64,000 nucleotides of DNA from Lepidostoma basale. Lineage: Eukaryota > Arthropoda > Insecta > Trichoptera > Lepidostomatidae. Below the pieces are notes generated by a model. It saw only the letters and a program-made list of their open reading frames with translations, ran no database searches and was not told where the DNA came from. Of this stretch, positions 23,218 to 34,290 are shown one piece after another. Positions within the stretch are counted from its first letter, which is position 1; each line of letters opens with the position of its first letter. Made by a program: the position numbers and the translations under genes. The stretch spans positions 1-64,000 of the forward strand of contig JAHDVF020001555.1 in NCBI GenBank assembly GCA_022606425.2. Reading direction: 5' to 3'.

Positions 23218-23530
23218 ACAACAAACCATCATGCCGTTTCTCTGTTGGGGTAGACAGACGGAATGGACCGCCACACTACTCTATTCTGACACACCTCACT
23301 AGCTTCCTCCACATTCATACAGCGAGCTAAACACGCACGTCAATTCTTCAGACTTACACGGCCGACCTTTAAGATTGTATTAATTTGGTCATGTCATGTT
23401 TTCCTCGGTCTCCCAAGACTCCATACTCAATTCATATATTTAACGGAAACCTTTTTAACCGTTCCTTCTTCATCCATGCTTTCCATATGTCCAAACCAAT
23501 GCAGTGATCCATTTATAATACTTTCTTTTG
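23218..23530 (-). mobile_element. TTAG-LINE 3' end, diverged subtype
   Basis: AACCATCATGCCGTTTCTCT is followed by the complement of the AREVCQ, RCMNVEE and GRPRKTW regions. It resembles 3312 and 39483. The remainder may continue at 23840-23893 after an RTE-like piece. Confidence 0.7.
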
Positions 23531-23544
23531 CTTTATTTTATATT

Positions 23545-23712
23545 TTATGTGGATGACATGTTTCGCCTTGCCAAGGCCTTACCAAACATTTTTCTCCAAC
23601 TGTCCTCGTCTTATATCTTACGCTTCCAGCCCGTTCCAGTTATTCGGGTAATGTCGTCAGTTCATCTTACAGGTGACCCCCCTTCACTCCTTTTCTTTGT
23701 CCAAGGTCTCCA
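23545..23712 (-). mobile_element. RTE-like LINE C-terminal fragment
   Basis: The minus-strand translation has TDDITRITGTGWKR, a DSWRKMFGKAL stretch and ARRNMSST, as in the end of RTE-type polyproteins. It is short and broken. Confidence 0.5.
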
Positions 23713-23839
23713 TGTACGTAATATAATGATGAACTGGGACTATCTAAGCTGTAAGGCTTGCCGCGCACTAAGCAGCCAGGTTGCGGCAGCCAGTCCGACA
23801 TATGGCGGTGTATGGGAGCCCGCGCACTAGGCAACCACG

Positions 23840-23893
23840 AACTCATCTCTACCCCATTTATTCTGCTCTCATCTTTCTTCTGCCAGTTTCATC
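23840..23893 (-). mobile_element. TTAG-LINE fragment
   Basis: CATTTATTCTGCTCTCATC and CTTCTGCCAGTTTCAT are the complement of NWQKKDESRINAVEM. Confidence 0.5.
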
Positions 23894-24304
23894 TGTTTCT
23901 TAATATGAAGATTACAGCTAATAGATATGGGAGACTGGTGAAAACAATGAATATCACTTGATTTAAAATTTTAAAATTATTAATTGATGTCTTCGGAAGC
24001 TTTATAAATTAAAAAACAAAAAATCCTTACGTATCTTAAATCGTGTATTTTTATCAAGTGTTCCGGTTCGTTCTTGCATCATTCGCAAGTCTTTGTAAGA
24101 TGTTTCAATGGATCTGTATCTGCTTACTGGAAGGGTATCGAGTTGTTATGTGGTCACGAAGCCTTTACTGCATGTATATATGAGGCTTACGGCTTTGATA
24201 GTAGAAGAGAGGATAGATTGCTTTGTCACTCAACAACTTGTTGTTAAAAGCTGACTCAATTTTTATCAAAATGTATTGAAATGTTTTAAATGTTTGTTTA
24301 TCAG

Positions 24305-24905
24305 TAATGTTTCATTTAATTTCATTTATTTATTTAAACATATCAAAGGCATCACGGAACTACATTCCAATACACCAATGATACATAATATTATTAACAA
24401 AAAGTTTGAGATACAACAGTAAATAACACATAATGAAATAATATGATGAACTCACAATTATAACAATGACAGAGACAGCGCCTCCTTCAGGTCAACTACA
24501 CACACCTCCAAGGTGACACGATTTAGCAAAGATATTGCATTGGCAGGTTGTTTCTGCATCGTGGGAGATAAAACAATCTATGGCACCTTTGTCGAATTAT
24601 CAGGGACGAACAGACGTACATCACTCAGGATTTTTGAGTTGTGTATACAACCGCCTTTCAGTCGAAAGAAGTGAACACCCAAGTGAATGTGTCGTCTTCT
24701 CTAGAGTGACTGGTAACCTAGCATCCCTAGCAAGGAATCAGTCGGAAAGAGCCACGGGTAATATCCATACTCCCTAAGATAGATGTATCGCAGAAATTTC
24801 TTCTGCACCCTCTCCAAGGGATGGGCTGCAATGGAACTAAATTCCAATCGACTTCTCACCAGAGAGTTATACAGCAACTTCAGCACCTGAATATTACGAA
24901 AGATC
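24305..24905 (-). mobile_element. YPWL-LINE 3' end
   Basis: The minus frame 24701-24886 encodes LKLLYNSLVRSRLEFSSIA, then ERVQKKFLRYIYLREYGYY and PWLFPTDSLLGMLGYQSL. The 3' side (24305-24500) is untranslated and ends in a (AAAT)n-like tail. The copy is 5'-truncated and lacks the RT catalytic region. Confidence 0.75.
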
Positions 24906-25689
24906 TTGGCATTTATGTCAATTGATATTATTAATTAATATGACAAAATACGGTTTCAGCACTTGATCTATGCAGCCTGTCATGAACCAACAACTAAATC
25001 ACCTTTCCAACATTGTTTCAAGATCCAAATCCAAGAGAATTTTTAGTATCTAAAAATTGAGTTAGCTTTTTGTCATTTGAGTGTCGTGTTGATAAATATT
25101 TTCACACAAAATTGTATTCGTAACATTAAGATTACACACATATTTGATCTACGCAAGGTAATCTCGAGCAGATCTCACTGTAACATTAGGAAAAAATATA
25201 TAATATTGTTTTTAATTTGAGTTATGCATGAGTGATTTCGGTCAAGTTTGCTCTGCAGTAGTGGCAAATTGCTCTTTATGTGTTATATTTTGCTGCAGCA
25301 TATCAGTGTTCTATGAAAACAAAACAATGTTATTGCATTAAGAAATGTATAACCCGTAGCTAAAAGGGAAAATTTAATTTGATTATAACCATTTGGTCAT
25401 GTTTACACTGACACAACTTTCAGTAGGAATTTTTTTTGTGTGCATAAGAATATTGTTTAATAAGATAATTGTGACTGAAACGAATTCCCAAAATTCCACT
25501 CTTATTAATATTTTGTAAGATTAATTTAATTATTTTTAATTACCAATAATACGCTTGACGAGCAACGGTAAAAAAAAATGTATTATGACTTTTACGTGGT
25601 AAACAAATGTGTAATTTGATCGCTTAACTGGATATTGTCAAACCACATCCAAGAATTTTCAGAATCTAGATTATAGGTTCCCAAAGTGA
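24906..25689. other. Unannotated AT-rich stretch
   Basis: No gene or named repeat is recognised. Confidence 0.4.
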
Positions 25690-26220
25690 CCCATCGGAAG
25701 TACTGGAAAGCCTCTGCGGGCTTTGGGGGAAGTAGGAAACCCTTCTTCTTCTTCAAGTGCCCTGTTGGGTCCCCCCAATGTTGGCAATCACCTTGGCGAA
25801 CCTGTCCCTGTCCTGCGCTGCTCAGAACAGCTCCTCCACACTTCGGATGCCAGTCCACTCCCTCACGTTTCGCAGCCAGGACATTTGTCTCCTTCCGGGC
25901 CCTTGGCGTCCCTCAATTTTCCCCTCCAATATCAGTTGGAGAAGGTGGTACCTTTTCCCACGCAGTATATGACCCAGATGTGAGATCTTTCGAACCTTGA
26001 TAGTTGATAACAATTCCCTGTCAACTCTAGCTCGCCTCAGGACTTCGGTATTGGTAACCATGTTTGTCCAGGGAACTCTGAGCATTCGGCGATGGAGCCA
26101 CATTTCAAATGTTTCCAGTCTGTTTATTGAGTTAACTTTCAGGATCCAAGTTTCACACCCGTACAATAAAACAGACCACACATAGCATTTAATCATTCTC
26201 TAGCGGAGTTACAAGTCTAC
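25690..26220 (-). mobile_element. LRG-LINE C-terminal end
   Basis: The minus-strand frame 25822-26196 encodes MIKCYVWSVLLYGCETWILK, a FEMWLHRRMLRVPW stretch, KISHLGHILRGKRYHLLQLI, EGRQGPGRRQMSWLRNVREW and TGIRSVEEL. A (GAA)n tail complement lies at 25743-25755. It is the longest LRG-LINE copy here. Confidence 0.8.
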
Positions 26221-26344
26221 GTTATCATTGCAGAAGAGTGATTTAATTTTATTAAATGTAGCTCTTGCTGCCTCAATTCTGCATTTTATCTTTACATCTA
26301 GGAAACCCTGAGGAAGCTAAAAGTATGCCATGAGTTGCTTATAT

Positions 26345-26515
26345 TGTTTCTTCTTCCGGTGTCATGTCAGGTCTCTCCGGCTTTGACTATCACCTGAGAG
26401 TAGACGTCTCTGTCCCTGGCAGTTCAAAACAACTCCTCAAGCCAGTCCATTCCCTTGTTTTATGGAGCCAAGAGATTCGCCTTCTGCCAACACCTCGTCA
26501 ACTCTTTATGATCAA
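26345..26515 (-). mobile_element. LRG-LINE 3' fragment
   Basis: On the minus strand it carries the GVGRRRISWLH-like and TGLRSCFELP regions. It starts at the GAAGAAACAATATAAGC side and is broken. Confidence 0.55.
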
Positions 26516-26614
26516 GTGCAACGATTCATATTGTTTAACCTTATAAAATATTTTAAAAGCCATCTTTTCTGACAGATTTTTTGATAATGCTTTGTTTTTA
26601 ACTCATTAACGATA

Positions 26615-26870
26615 AGGCAAAACACCTCACTTCCAATAAGTTCTTCTTCTGTAGCCCTACAGTCCATAACAAGATTTGGCCTTCAACTTCTGTTCTTCGT
26701 TACAACCCTCCAATTCTGTATTTGCAGCGATTGTGTCCCTTCCAACTTCGTTATCCCATCGTAGCCTTGGTCTACCTTCCTTCTTCCACTTTGGTGTCCT
26801 TTAAGGATCTTCTTATGTGCCCGTGATGATGGGATTCTCTATACATTTCCGGCTCACCTTACCCTACTCA
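26615..26870 (-). mobile_element. LINE C-terminal fragment, GRPRLRWDNEVGRD type
   Basis: The minus strand encodes KVEEGRPRLRWDNEVGRDT and LEGCNEEQKLKAKSCYGL and then a GAAGAAGAAC tail. It is another member of the GRPxxRW-ending LINE group. Confidence 0.5.
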
Positions 26871-26896
26871 GTTTGACATGCTTTGTAGATAATACA

Positions 26897-26985
26897 TACT
26901 GTATTTTTCAGACCATAAGATGCATTTTTTTACTCAGAAAATTCAACCATAAATTGGGGTGCGTCTTATGGTACGATGTGTCTTA
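26897..26985. mobile_element. Possible miniature element with ACCATAAGATGC ends
   Basis: CAGACCATAAGATGCATTTT and the inverted GGTGCGTCTTATGGT form a short hairpin after TACTGTATTTTT. The pattern resembles termini of common Tc1/pogo-type miniature elements. Boundaries are uncertain. Confidence 0.4.
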
Positions 26986-27262
26986 ACGTCCGCGAAATGT
27001 GGTACATAACTCATTGTTGTATCATATTCTCCAGGTGTCGCCATCATTCACAGGTCCCACGATAGTTCTCGTCCGAGACTCGATGTCTGGTTTCATTATG
27101 TTGACATAATAACATAATATTTTTAAATAATAAGTTAATCAGAAATGTACTAAATATTAATATGAAGCATTGCTCAAGCAAGCCTTTTTTTTAAAAAGCT
27201 TTTTTTCAGCTTTATTTGTATCATATTTATTCTGAAAACAAGTTTTCTTATCGACATTTTAA

Positions 27263-27486
27263 CCCTTAACGGACGTAAGTCATCTCTGACGACAGACTTT
27301 GTCGTTACGGTCGTATGGCACATGTGAGGTGACATGATGAATCATGTTGTCTATGGAATCTGCGCGTAATTACTTTGTCAGTTGAATATTTACAATGGAA
27401 CGATTAACATACACAGTGCCTTTTTAAAATTAAATATTGATAGAATAACATATAAAAAAGATACAAAAGCTAGCGTCCGATAAGGG
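27263..27486. mobile_element. piggyBac-like miniature element
   Basis: It has TTAA at both borders (27259-27262 and 27487-27490) and termini CCCTTAACGGACG and the complement of CCCTTATCGGACG. It is 224 bp and non-coding. TTAA duplication is the hallmark of the piggyBac superfamily. Confidence 0.8.
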
Positions 27487-27784
27487 TTAATATAAACAGA
27501 AAATAAAAGCACAGAAATTTGTATATTTAAAACATTTAAAAAATATATATTTTTCATTAAAAATGCTCCAAATGCACTTGTATGAATGTGGTCTGTTTAT
27601 TTTAAATTGGACTGACACAAATTTTAATTAAATAAATTGTTTAAAAATATTCAAATAGTGTTAAATTTTGTTATTTTTAAACTTTTTGTCTTTTCCTTAT
27701 ATTGTTTTTGAGTTCTGTATCCTTTTATGTCGCGTACCATTACATTATTTTGTGCTTCTTTTATTTCTTTTCTCGGTGTGTCAC

Positions 27785-28062
27785 ATCAGGCCCCCCTTCG
27801 TAGTGAGTGGTTTCCTCTTGCTTTCTGTGTTCTGTCAGGTCTCCCCAACGTTGACTATCACCCTTGAGTAGGCCTCCCTGTCCTGGGCAGCTCGGAACAG
27901 CTCCCCCACGGTCCTCAGCCCCGTCCACTCTCGGATGTTCCTCAGCCAGGAAACCCGCCTTCTCCCAACACCTCGTCGACCCTCAATCTTACCCTCCAAG
28001 ATCAGATGCAACAGTGCGTACTTTCTCTGGAGGATTTTATGTTGGGGTTGCCTTCCCTTAAC
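27785..28062 (-). mobile_element. LRG-LINE 3' end
   Basis: On the minus strand it encodes LHLILEGKIEGRRGVGRR, a VSWLRNIREWTG-like stretch, TVGELFRAAQDREAYSRV and the VNVGET stop. It is nearly the mirror of the copy at 34025-34262. Confidence 0.75.
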
Positions 28063-28621
28063 CGGGTGATTCCAGCTTTATGGCACTAGAAATTCGCCAT
28101 TCGTCCATGCTTTATTTACTATGATACTGATGATAATGTCAGTGGTCACATTAAGGTCTTTGAGACTACTGGTGCACACTAGAGAGTTGGACTTGGCAGT
28201 AGTGTGTTACTGGTGTCATTGCAACATAGGGCATTACCACATTATATAGAGGCATTCTTTCAGGCAGAACTAGATACATTTCTGGTCTTCAGTTCTTGTC
28301 ACATGGCTACGTCTCTTGCGAGTTGGACATAGCCATGTCTCTGCACAGATTTCGGTTTTCAACCATTGCTTCTAAGAGATCAGTTACCCAATGTTCAAAA
28401 TGACTTTGTATAAACAGAAAAGAATGGTTGTGGTTTCAACGACTTCAGAGAGTATTTGTTTTTAGAATAAATATTTCGTACTTACTTATACTTTTAACAA
28501 ATGTAATTTGTTTTATATGTCGAATACCTTTGTGTAATATTGTTAACAATAAATAAAAATGCGTTATACCAGCTATCAACGTTTATTTTTTAACCATTAT
28601 CCTTTCCTCGTAAATTATCTA
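28063..28621. other. Unannotated stretch
   Basis: No gene or named repeat is recognised. Confidence 0.35.
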
Positions 28622-28821
28622 CAGTAAAACCTCGATATAACGGACCTCTATTTAACCACGCTACCTATTTGAACATACGTGATACGTTCACTTTGACTGT
28701 ACCATTCTACGATATCCCGTATCACGTACGGGCTTGAGAAAAAGTAATGTACCTAAAATGTACAAAGTTTTAGGGATACGCGCGTGTGCCATCAAAACTT
28801 GAGCACAAGTCTTCATAAATA

Positions 28822-30055
28822 TTAGGTCCTTACATATGAAATTGGCATTTTGTATGGGAGGAACATAAAGTTGATTTTTTTAAATATAATATATTTATTT
28901 AATCAAAGTATGAACCATTGCTATCTATGCACTTTTGCCATCTCAAAGGTAGTTCATCGATCCCTTTACTAAAAAAATCATTCGGACGGGAATCAATAAA
29001 ATCTTTGAAGTCGGTTTGGACTGCCCCATCGGAGTTGAATTTTTTCCCTTGCAAGAAGTTATCCAAATTTAAAAAAAAAAAGTAATCTGTTTGGGCAAGG
29101 TCCGGAGAGTACGGTGGATGTCTTAGACATTCCAATTGAAGCTCTTCTAATTCGGTAGCCGTCTGTTGTGCAGTGTGTGGTCTAGCGTTATCATGAAGCA
29201 GCAGTGGCCTAGAGCGATTAATCAGCCTCAGTTGTTTAGCAGCTAACTTTTCCATCATGGTTTGCAGTTGCTGACAATAGACATCTGGCGTAATCGTCTG
29301 GCCAGATTTGAGAAAGCTGTAGTGAACGACACCAGCACTAGTCCACCAAACGCTCACAAGTAACTTTTTTGGAGTCAATTTTCGCTTGGGGCATGGTTTG
29401 GCTGGTTCGGCAGGGTTCACAGGTAATGATTCGATTCAAAATCCCTTCATTATTGTGCCGGTTGAGTAAAGCAACGCAGCAGTCAACGCGCGTTTGTTGA
29501 TTTGCTTCACTCAATTCGTGAGGTACCCACCTTTCAAGCTTTTTCACCTTCCCAATTTGCTTCAAGTGGATTAAAACAGTTTTATCACTAACACCGCAGC
29601 CTGCAGCTAACTCGGACGTGGTTTGCGATGGATCCGCTTCCACAATAGCCTTCAATTCTTCATTATCAACTTTGATCTCCGGCCGTCCACGGGGCTTGTT
29701 CTGCAGGTCGAAATTTCCAGAACGAAAACGTTGGAACCAAAAACGCAGTGTTTTCTATTGCGGCACCGTCGCCATACACATCATCAATCCTTCGAGCCGT
29801 TTCTGCAGCACTGGTGCCACGGTGGAACTCGTACTCGTAAATAACGCGATATTTCAAGTTTTCCATTTTGTAAACTGAGTGACGCAAAGAAAAAAAACAA
29901 TTGAGGAAAAAACAAATGAATTATAATTTTCGAAACAAAAATACTTGAGTAAATAGCTGTATAAATTTGAATTTGGAATTCCTAACCAAAGAGAAGATAT
30001 TTCAGATCAAAGTTGCTAGTACGGCAAAACGCCAATTTCATATGTAAGGACCTAA
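28822..30055 (-). mobile_element. Mariner element D (lineage 2)
   Basis: Both ends begin TTAGGTCCTTACATATG (one as its complement). TA is duplicated at 28820-28821 and 30056-30057. It is 1234 bp, shorter than copy C. It lies inside the pogo-like element. Confidence 0.95.
28899..29876 (-). pseudogene. Mariner lineage 2 transposase, broken (copy D)
   Basis: It is the same protein as copy C, in minus orientation. It keeps four C bases where copy C has lost one, but lacks AG in AACACAGTGCG. It also lacks about 55 nt covering the first catalytic aspartate (DEKWILYDNRK). HDNARPH is kept. The third catalytic position reads LAQTDYF. It ends DSNGSYFD. It is inactive. Confidence 0.9.
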
Positions 30056-30595
30056 TATGATAGTTTTACAAGGGGCAGGCTAAGTGTGCGGCCGAGTATT
30101 TGACGTTACAACATTTAAAAAAAAAATTGTATATAATTAAAATTCCGTTAATAAAAAACCTGCTTGGTTTTTTGCACGTTTCTCGGAAAATAACCCAAAG
30201 GTAGGGCAGGGCAGTCAACGAACTTCGGATATAACGGACAAAAAATCCGGTCAAATGTTAAAAAAATTCAAAAGCCTTTTCGTAATTTTACAGAGTTGAT
30301 TATAAAAAAAAGAGTAAACTTCAAAGGTGCAAACAAAACTTGATTCCTTTTTCAAAGCAGGATTACCGAAAGCAAGCGCGTCGATATCAAACAGCAACGT
30401 CATTTCACGACGAGTGTCTGAAGATAATAAATATAAATTTGTTTGTGTTTTGTATTGTTTATTTATATCTAAATACATGCACATATTTAAAAAAAAAGTT
30501 TGATTTATTTTAAACCTATTTTTATATAACGAACTTTCGGCTTTAACAGACACCCCCTCTCCCCAATTAGTCCGTTATATCGAGGTATAACTGTA

Positions 30596-30840
30596 CACTG
30601 CTGGATATAGGCCAGTATCATTTTTCCCCACTCGTCCCTGTCTTGTCCCTTATGCATCCAGGTCGTTTTAGCTATTAGGGCAATGTCATCAGTCCATCTT
30701 TTAGATGACCTCCCGACACTTCTTTTCTTTCTCCAAAATTCTCCAGCACCACATCTAGAAAGCTTTAATTTAGGACCCCTCTGATGCCCGGACAATCCAA
30801 GATACACAACCATAAAGAAATATGGGGAAGACATTCTTGA
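30596..30840 (-). mobile_element. RTE-like LINE C-terminal fragment
   Basis: The minus frame 30505-30834 encodes GLSGHQRGPKLKLSRCG, then FWRKKRSVGRSSKRWTDDI and AQDRDEWGKMILAYIQQC (first two residues read GQ), as in the end of RTE polyproteins. Confidence 0.6.
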
Positions 30841-31136
30841 TATGACATCTCATAATGGATAAAGAAATAAAAACGAGTTAGATTTTAACAAAATTTAATT
30901 ACATATAATTAAAATAACAATTTGTACAAAACAAAAATACATTCCAATGTTAAATAAAAAATAAACAAAAGAAAACATTTTTTGGTAAAATTAAAACCGG
31001 GTTCAAACATTTTATGATTACTCTAGTTATAACGGGACTACACTCTGAAATTTAGTACGATATATAACTTTGTTCCCCACCGGAATTTATAATATACTTC
31101 AGTTTTCATATTGGTAAACCTTCTTCATGCCACTAT
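30841..31136. other. Unannotated AT-rich stretch
   Basis: Nothing is recognised apart from A/T-rich low-complexity sequence. Confidence 0.4.
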
Positions 31137-31779
31137 TGCTATATTTACACAGGGGCTTCGTACTAGTCAATTTGTACTTGTAGCTTAGTACTTGTCGCTT
31201 AGTACTTGTCGCTTAGTACTTGTAGCTTAGTACTTGTCACTTAGTACTAATCGTTAGTACTTGTTATTAACACTTGTATCTATGTATAAACAAGAATATA
31301 AGTATTAAGGATTAGTAAAACTACAAGTGTGAGTGGATAGCAGACCGACTCATTTATAAGTAGCTATTCTGCATCTCAAATAACTAAACAGTTATCACTT
31401 GTGGATTCGTCTAAACAGCGGCGACAAGTAGTGACAAATTGAAACTGTAAGTGAGCGCATTTCTTGGTTATTTTTTTGTTTTTGTTTCATTTATGCTATT
31501 GGTTATCTGAACTTGTAATGATATCTCTTTGCATCAACCACTGTCTATTCCACAATCGTTTTTGTGCTTCTCTTTCAAGTTTATTTATAAAAGCTGATAA
31601 AATAATGTTGGAATAGTGAAGTAATTCTATGAACACCAACGTGTAAACGGTTTTCACTTGTCACTAAGTAGCTTAGTTAAAACTACAAGTACTAATGGCA
31701 AGTACTGATGACAAGTACTGATGACAAGTACTGATGACAAGTACTGATGACAAATACAAAGCTTGTGTAAACATGGCAT
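31137..31779. mobile_element. Non-autonomous element with subterminal tandem repeats
   Basis: The ends are inverted (TGCTATATTTACACAG and the complement of TGCCATGTTTACACAA). Just inside each end lies a tandem array of related short units: CTTAGTACTTGTCG at the left (about 31165-31260) and ACAAGTACTGATG at the right (about 31690-31755). The arrays are themselves inverted relative to each other. There is no coding frame. I could not find a clean TSD. Confidence 0.65.
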
Positions 31780-31798
31780 TAATCGGCTATCTGTAAGA

Positions 31799-32041
31799 TT
31801 ACATGAAACCCTTGTCAAGGACATCTGGCCAAATCGTGTCGCTTGAAGCCTCAAAACTGGCTTCAATGATCGATTGTGCCGGATTCGTCACACACATCAC
31901 GAAGATTCTTTTAGAATACTCATACCCATTGCCAATAAGCTCCAAAAGTTTCCGGCCATCGTCTTTAGAGATTACCGAAAGGTTTGTACAGTTGCCGGCT
32001 GGTATTTGTGTTATTAATATGCATATGGAAGGATGCCACAA
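31799..32041 (-). CDS. Unrecognised short frame, possible exon remnant
   Basis: An 80-codon frame has protein-like composition on this strand: IPAGNCTNLSVISKDDGRK, LLELIGNGYEYSKRIFVMC, SIIEASFEASSDTIWPDVLD, ending GFM. I do not recognise the family. A CAG just before CCGGCAAC could be a splice acceptor. It lies immediately beside the subterminal-repeat element. It may be a degraded gene piece or chance. Confidence 0.25.
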   Translation of the reverse strand: MWHPSICILITQIPAGNCTNLSVISKDDGRKLLELIGNGYEYSKRIFVMCVTNPAQSIIEASFEASSDTIWPDVLDKGFM

Positions 32042-32982
32042 ACGAAACGAAAATTAAAGTACTGCACAATTGCTGTAAACTTCGTAATTCAGCAGTGTGG
32101 TTTCTAGGATTTAAATCAAACCACTAAACAGCTACGATCTATATTTTGTCAAAATAAAAATGAAAAAAAAGTCTCAAAGAAAGATATTTATAAAATATAA
32201 GTTATGATACATAATTTTAGATTTTAATTCTCAAATTTTAAGCGCTTGTGAATGGTTGGCCATTTCAAAACACGACAGATGGCAAATGGATAATGGCTAA
32301 TATTAAGGATTTACATTAATGATATTAGAATTTATTTTACAATCTTCAATGTTGTGAGCAGACAATAGCTCATTATTATGAAGAAGGAGTCTGGTCTGGT
32401 CTGGAATTATGACACCAAGAATGTCAGAAAATTTTGTTTTTGCGGCTTTGGCGGTAACTATACTGAAGATAATCAAATGATTTCACTGAAATCTCTAGTT
32501 TGAAGTTCATTTTAAATAATAATTAAATAGAACAATGTTTTTTAACTACTTTTGTCTTTATTTCTGGCAATGGGTATGAGTGGTTAAAACTAGGTATAAA
32601 CCAGGATGAAATAAACAATTCTTTGTATATCATTCTTGGTACTCGAATACAAAATAGATTTTAGTTCATTTTATGAACACACCAATTCACATTTAATATA
32701 AAGAGCTAGAATACCTTCTTAAAATATATCTAAAAATAAAATAACGCTAGTTAAAGAGCGGACGCAGGAGAGGAATGGAGCAATCGGGATAGAACGAGGT
32801 AAACTTGGCAAGAAAAATCTCTCATCGGATTGCAGAGAAGAACTCAATTAAGAACTGATCAAATAGGATTCTGCAAAAGTAGCAAATTATGATAGCTAAC
32901 CGTGGCTCTATTTCTTTTGGGAATTTTGAGGAAAAAATTCTCTACAGCTTTTAAGAGATGGGTTACTCATTTAATTTCTTTA
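32042..32982. other. Unannotated stretch
   Basis: A short unit at about 32505-32560 (TAAATAATAATTAAATAG and CAATGTTTTTTAACTACTTT) recurs near 36700. No gene is supported. Confidence 0.4.
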
Positions 32983-33536
32983 CGGGTCTCCAAACTTTCC
33001 ACCCTTAGGGCCATACTGATTACTCCAAATGAAATGAAATCAGTTTATTTCATCAATAGACATTACAAAATTAATTTTTAAGTCATCTATTGTGAACAGG
33101 TAAAATAATATATTGTGTATGGTATACTATCAGAAACGCATGAGAGATGGTTCAACATTAGGAAGACAAGATGCTCTCCAGAATTAAGAGTATTTGCCTT
33201 CTGAATGTACTTTCACTAATATGAAAGACTTCCATCTCCGAAGAGACCGCCGTTCAGTAAGTTCCTCAGCCATTTTCGTGCCATTATCTATAATTTCTAG
33301 ACTAGTCGCAAGTGATTACATCACAAAAACGGCGCTTTAAAAAGTAGCATATTATTATTATTATTATTAAGTAAATTAAACCGAGTTACTAAAATTCTGT
33401 GTTTTTTATTTTTTTTTTAACTTATCACAACAAATTTAAGCAATTAGCTGTCACGGGCTTTATTGTTGACACTGGTCAAGAGCTGTCACGGGCCAGATTG
33501 ATGACACTGACCGGATTTGGCCCGTGCGCCGTAGTT
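32983..33536. mobile_element. hAT-like element with nested LINE pieces
   Basis: ACGGGTCTCCAAACTTTCC at the left and AGTTTGGAGACCCATG at the right are inverted, in the style of hAT termini. Inside lie a YPWL-type 3' region (about 33035-33300) and the ATT-LINE tail (CAAAAACGGCGCTTTAAAAA then ATT repeats, about 33308-33367). No matching 8-bp flank was found. Confidence 0.5.
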
Positions 33537-33698
33537 TGGAGACCCATGCTTTAGACTAATCAAGGGATATCTTGTGAACTCAGCCGTGTTGGAAGATGTG
33601 ATGATTCTTTTATAAATTATGGCTTCGATCCGTCATGTTCAGCACTTCTCGCTGGTGTAGCGAAAGCCGATATATCGGATTTCGGAAACCAAAGAATA

Positions 33699-33953
33699 TC
33701 GCACCTCCAGTCGTAAATTGACTCAATCCAAAATTCATGTTTTTTGGGAAATGAAGAAAACGTGTTTCGGTCCTCGACAGTTTTTGGTAAATCACACTAT
33801 AGCTTTATGAAATGAAAAGCTAAGCTTTTCTACCCTTATTGGGGCAGTTTTTGATTTACTGGGTGATAGAGCGCGCCTTTTATTAGTCATTCTGTATACT
33901 TGACTCAATATACCAAAATTTTGGAATGAGCCAGTTTACGACTGGAGGTGCGA
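33699..33953. mobile_element. 255-bp miniature element with long inverted termini
   Basis: TCGCACCTCCAGTCGTAAA and its complement form the ends, with similarity extending about 40 bases (AATCCAAAATT and AATTTTGGAAT). TA flanks both sides (33697-33698 and 33954-33955). It is non-coding. Confidence 0.8.
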
Positions 33954-34024
33954 TATATAAAACCATATCACCACTTCAATCACAACTTGTATGCTTTTAA
34001 CAATATTTTGAGGTAAGTTGTATT

Positions 34025-34290
34025 ATGGACGTGGTAGGCCCAAGTTACGGAGGCCATGTTCTGAGAGGCGAAAAGTACGCACTATTGCATCTGATCTTGG
34101 AAGGTAAGATTGAGGGTCGACGAGGTGTTGGGAGAAGGCGGGTTTCGTGGCTGAGGAACATCCGAGAGTGGACGGGGCTGAGGACCGTGGGGGAGCTGTT
34201 CCGAGCTGCCCAGGACAGGGAGGCCTACTCAAGGGTGATAGTCAACGTTGGGGAGACCTGACAGGACACGGAAAGAAGAAGAAGGATGGA
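34025..34290 (+). mobile_element. LRG-LINE 3' end
   Basis: The frame 34025-34261 encodes GHVLRGEKYALLHLILEGKI, RRGVGRRRVSWLRNIREW, TGLRTVGELFRAAQDREAY and VNVGET, then ACCTGACAGGACACGG and GAAGAAGAAGG as tail. Confidence 0.8.

Larger units (their letters stand above)
28622..30593. mobile_element. pogo-like non-autonomous element interrupted by mariner D
   Basis: The termini CAGTAAAACCTCGATATAAC and the complement of CAGTTATACCTCGATATAAC are flanked by TA at 28620-28621 and 30594-30595. Without mariner D and its TA the element is about 735 bp and has no transposase frame. Confidence 0.85.

Noticed and set aside
31165..31755. CRISPR-like array
   Set aside because: The short units are directly adjacent without unique spacers, are mirrored at the other end, and the genome is eukaryotic.
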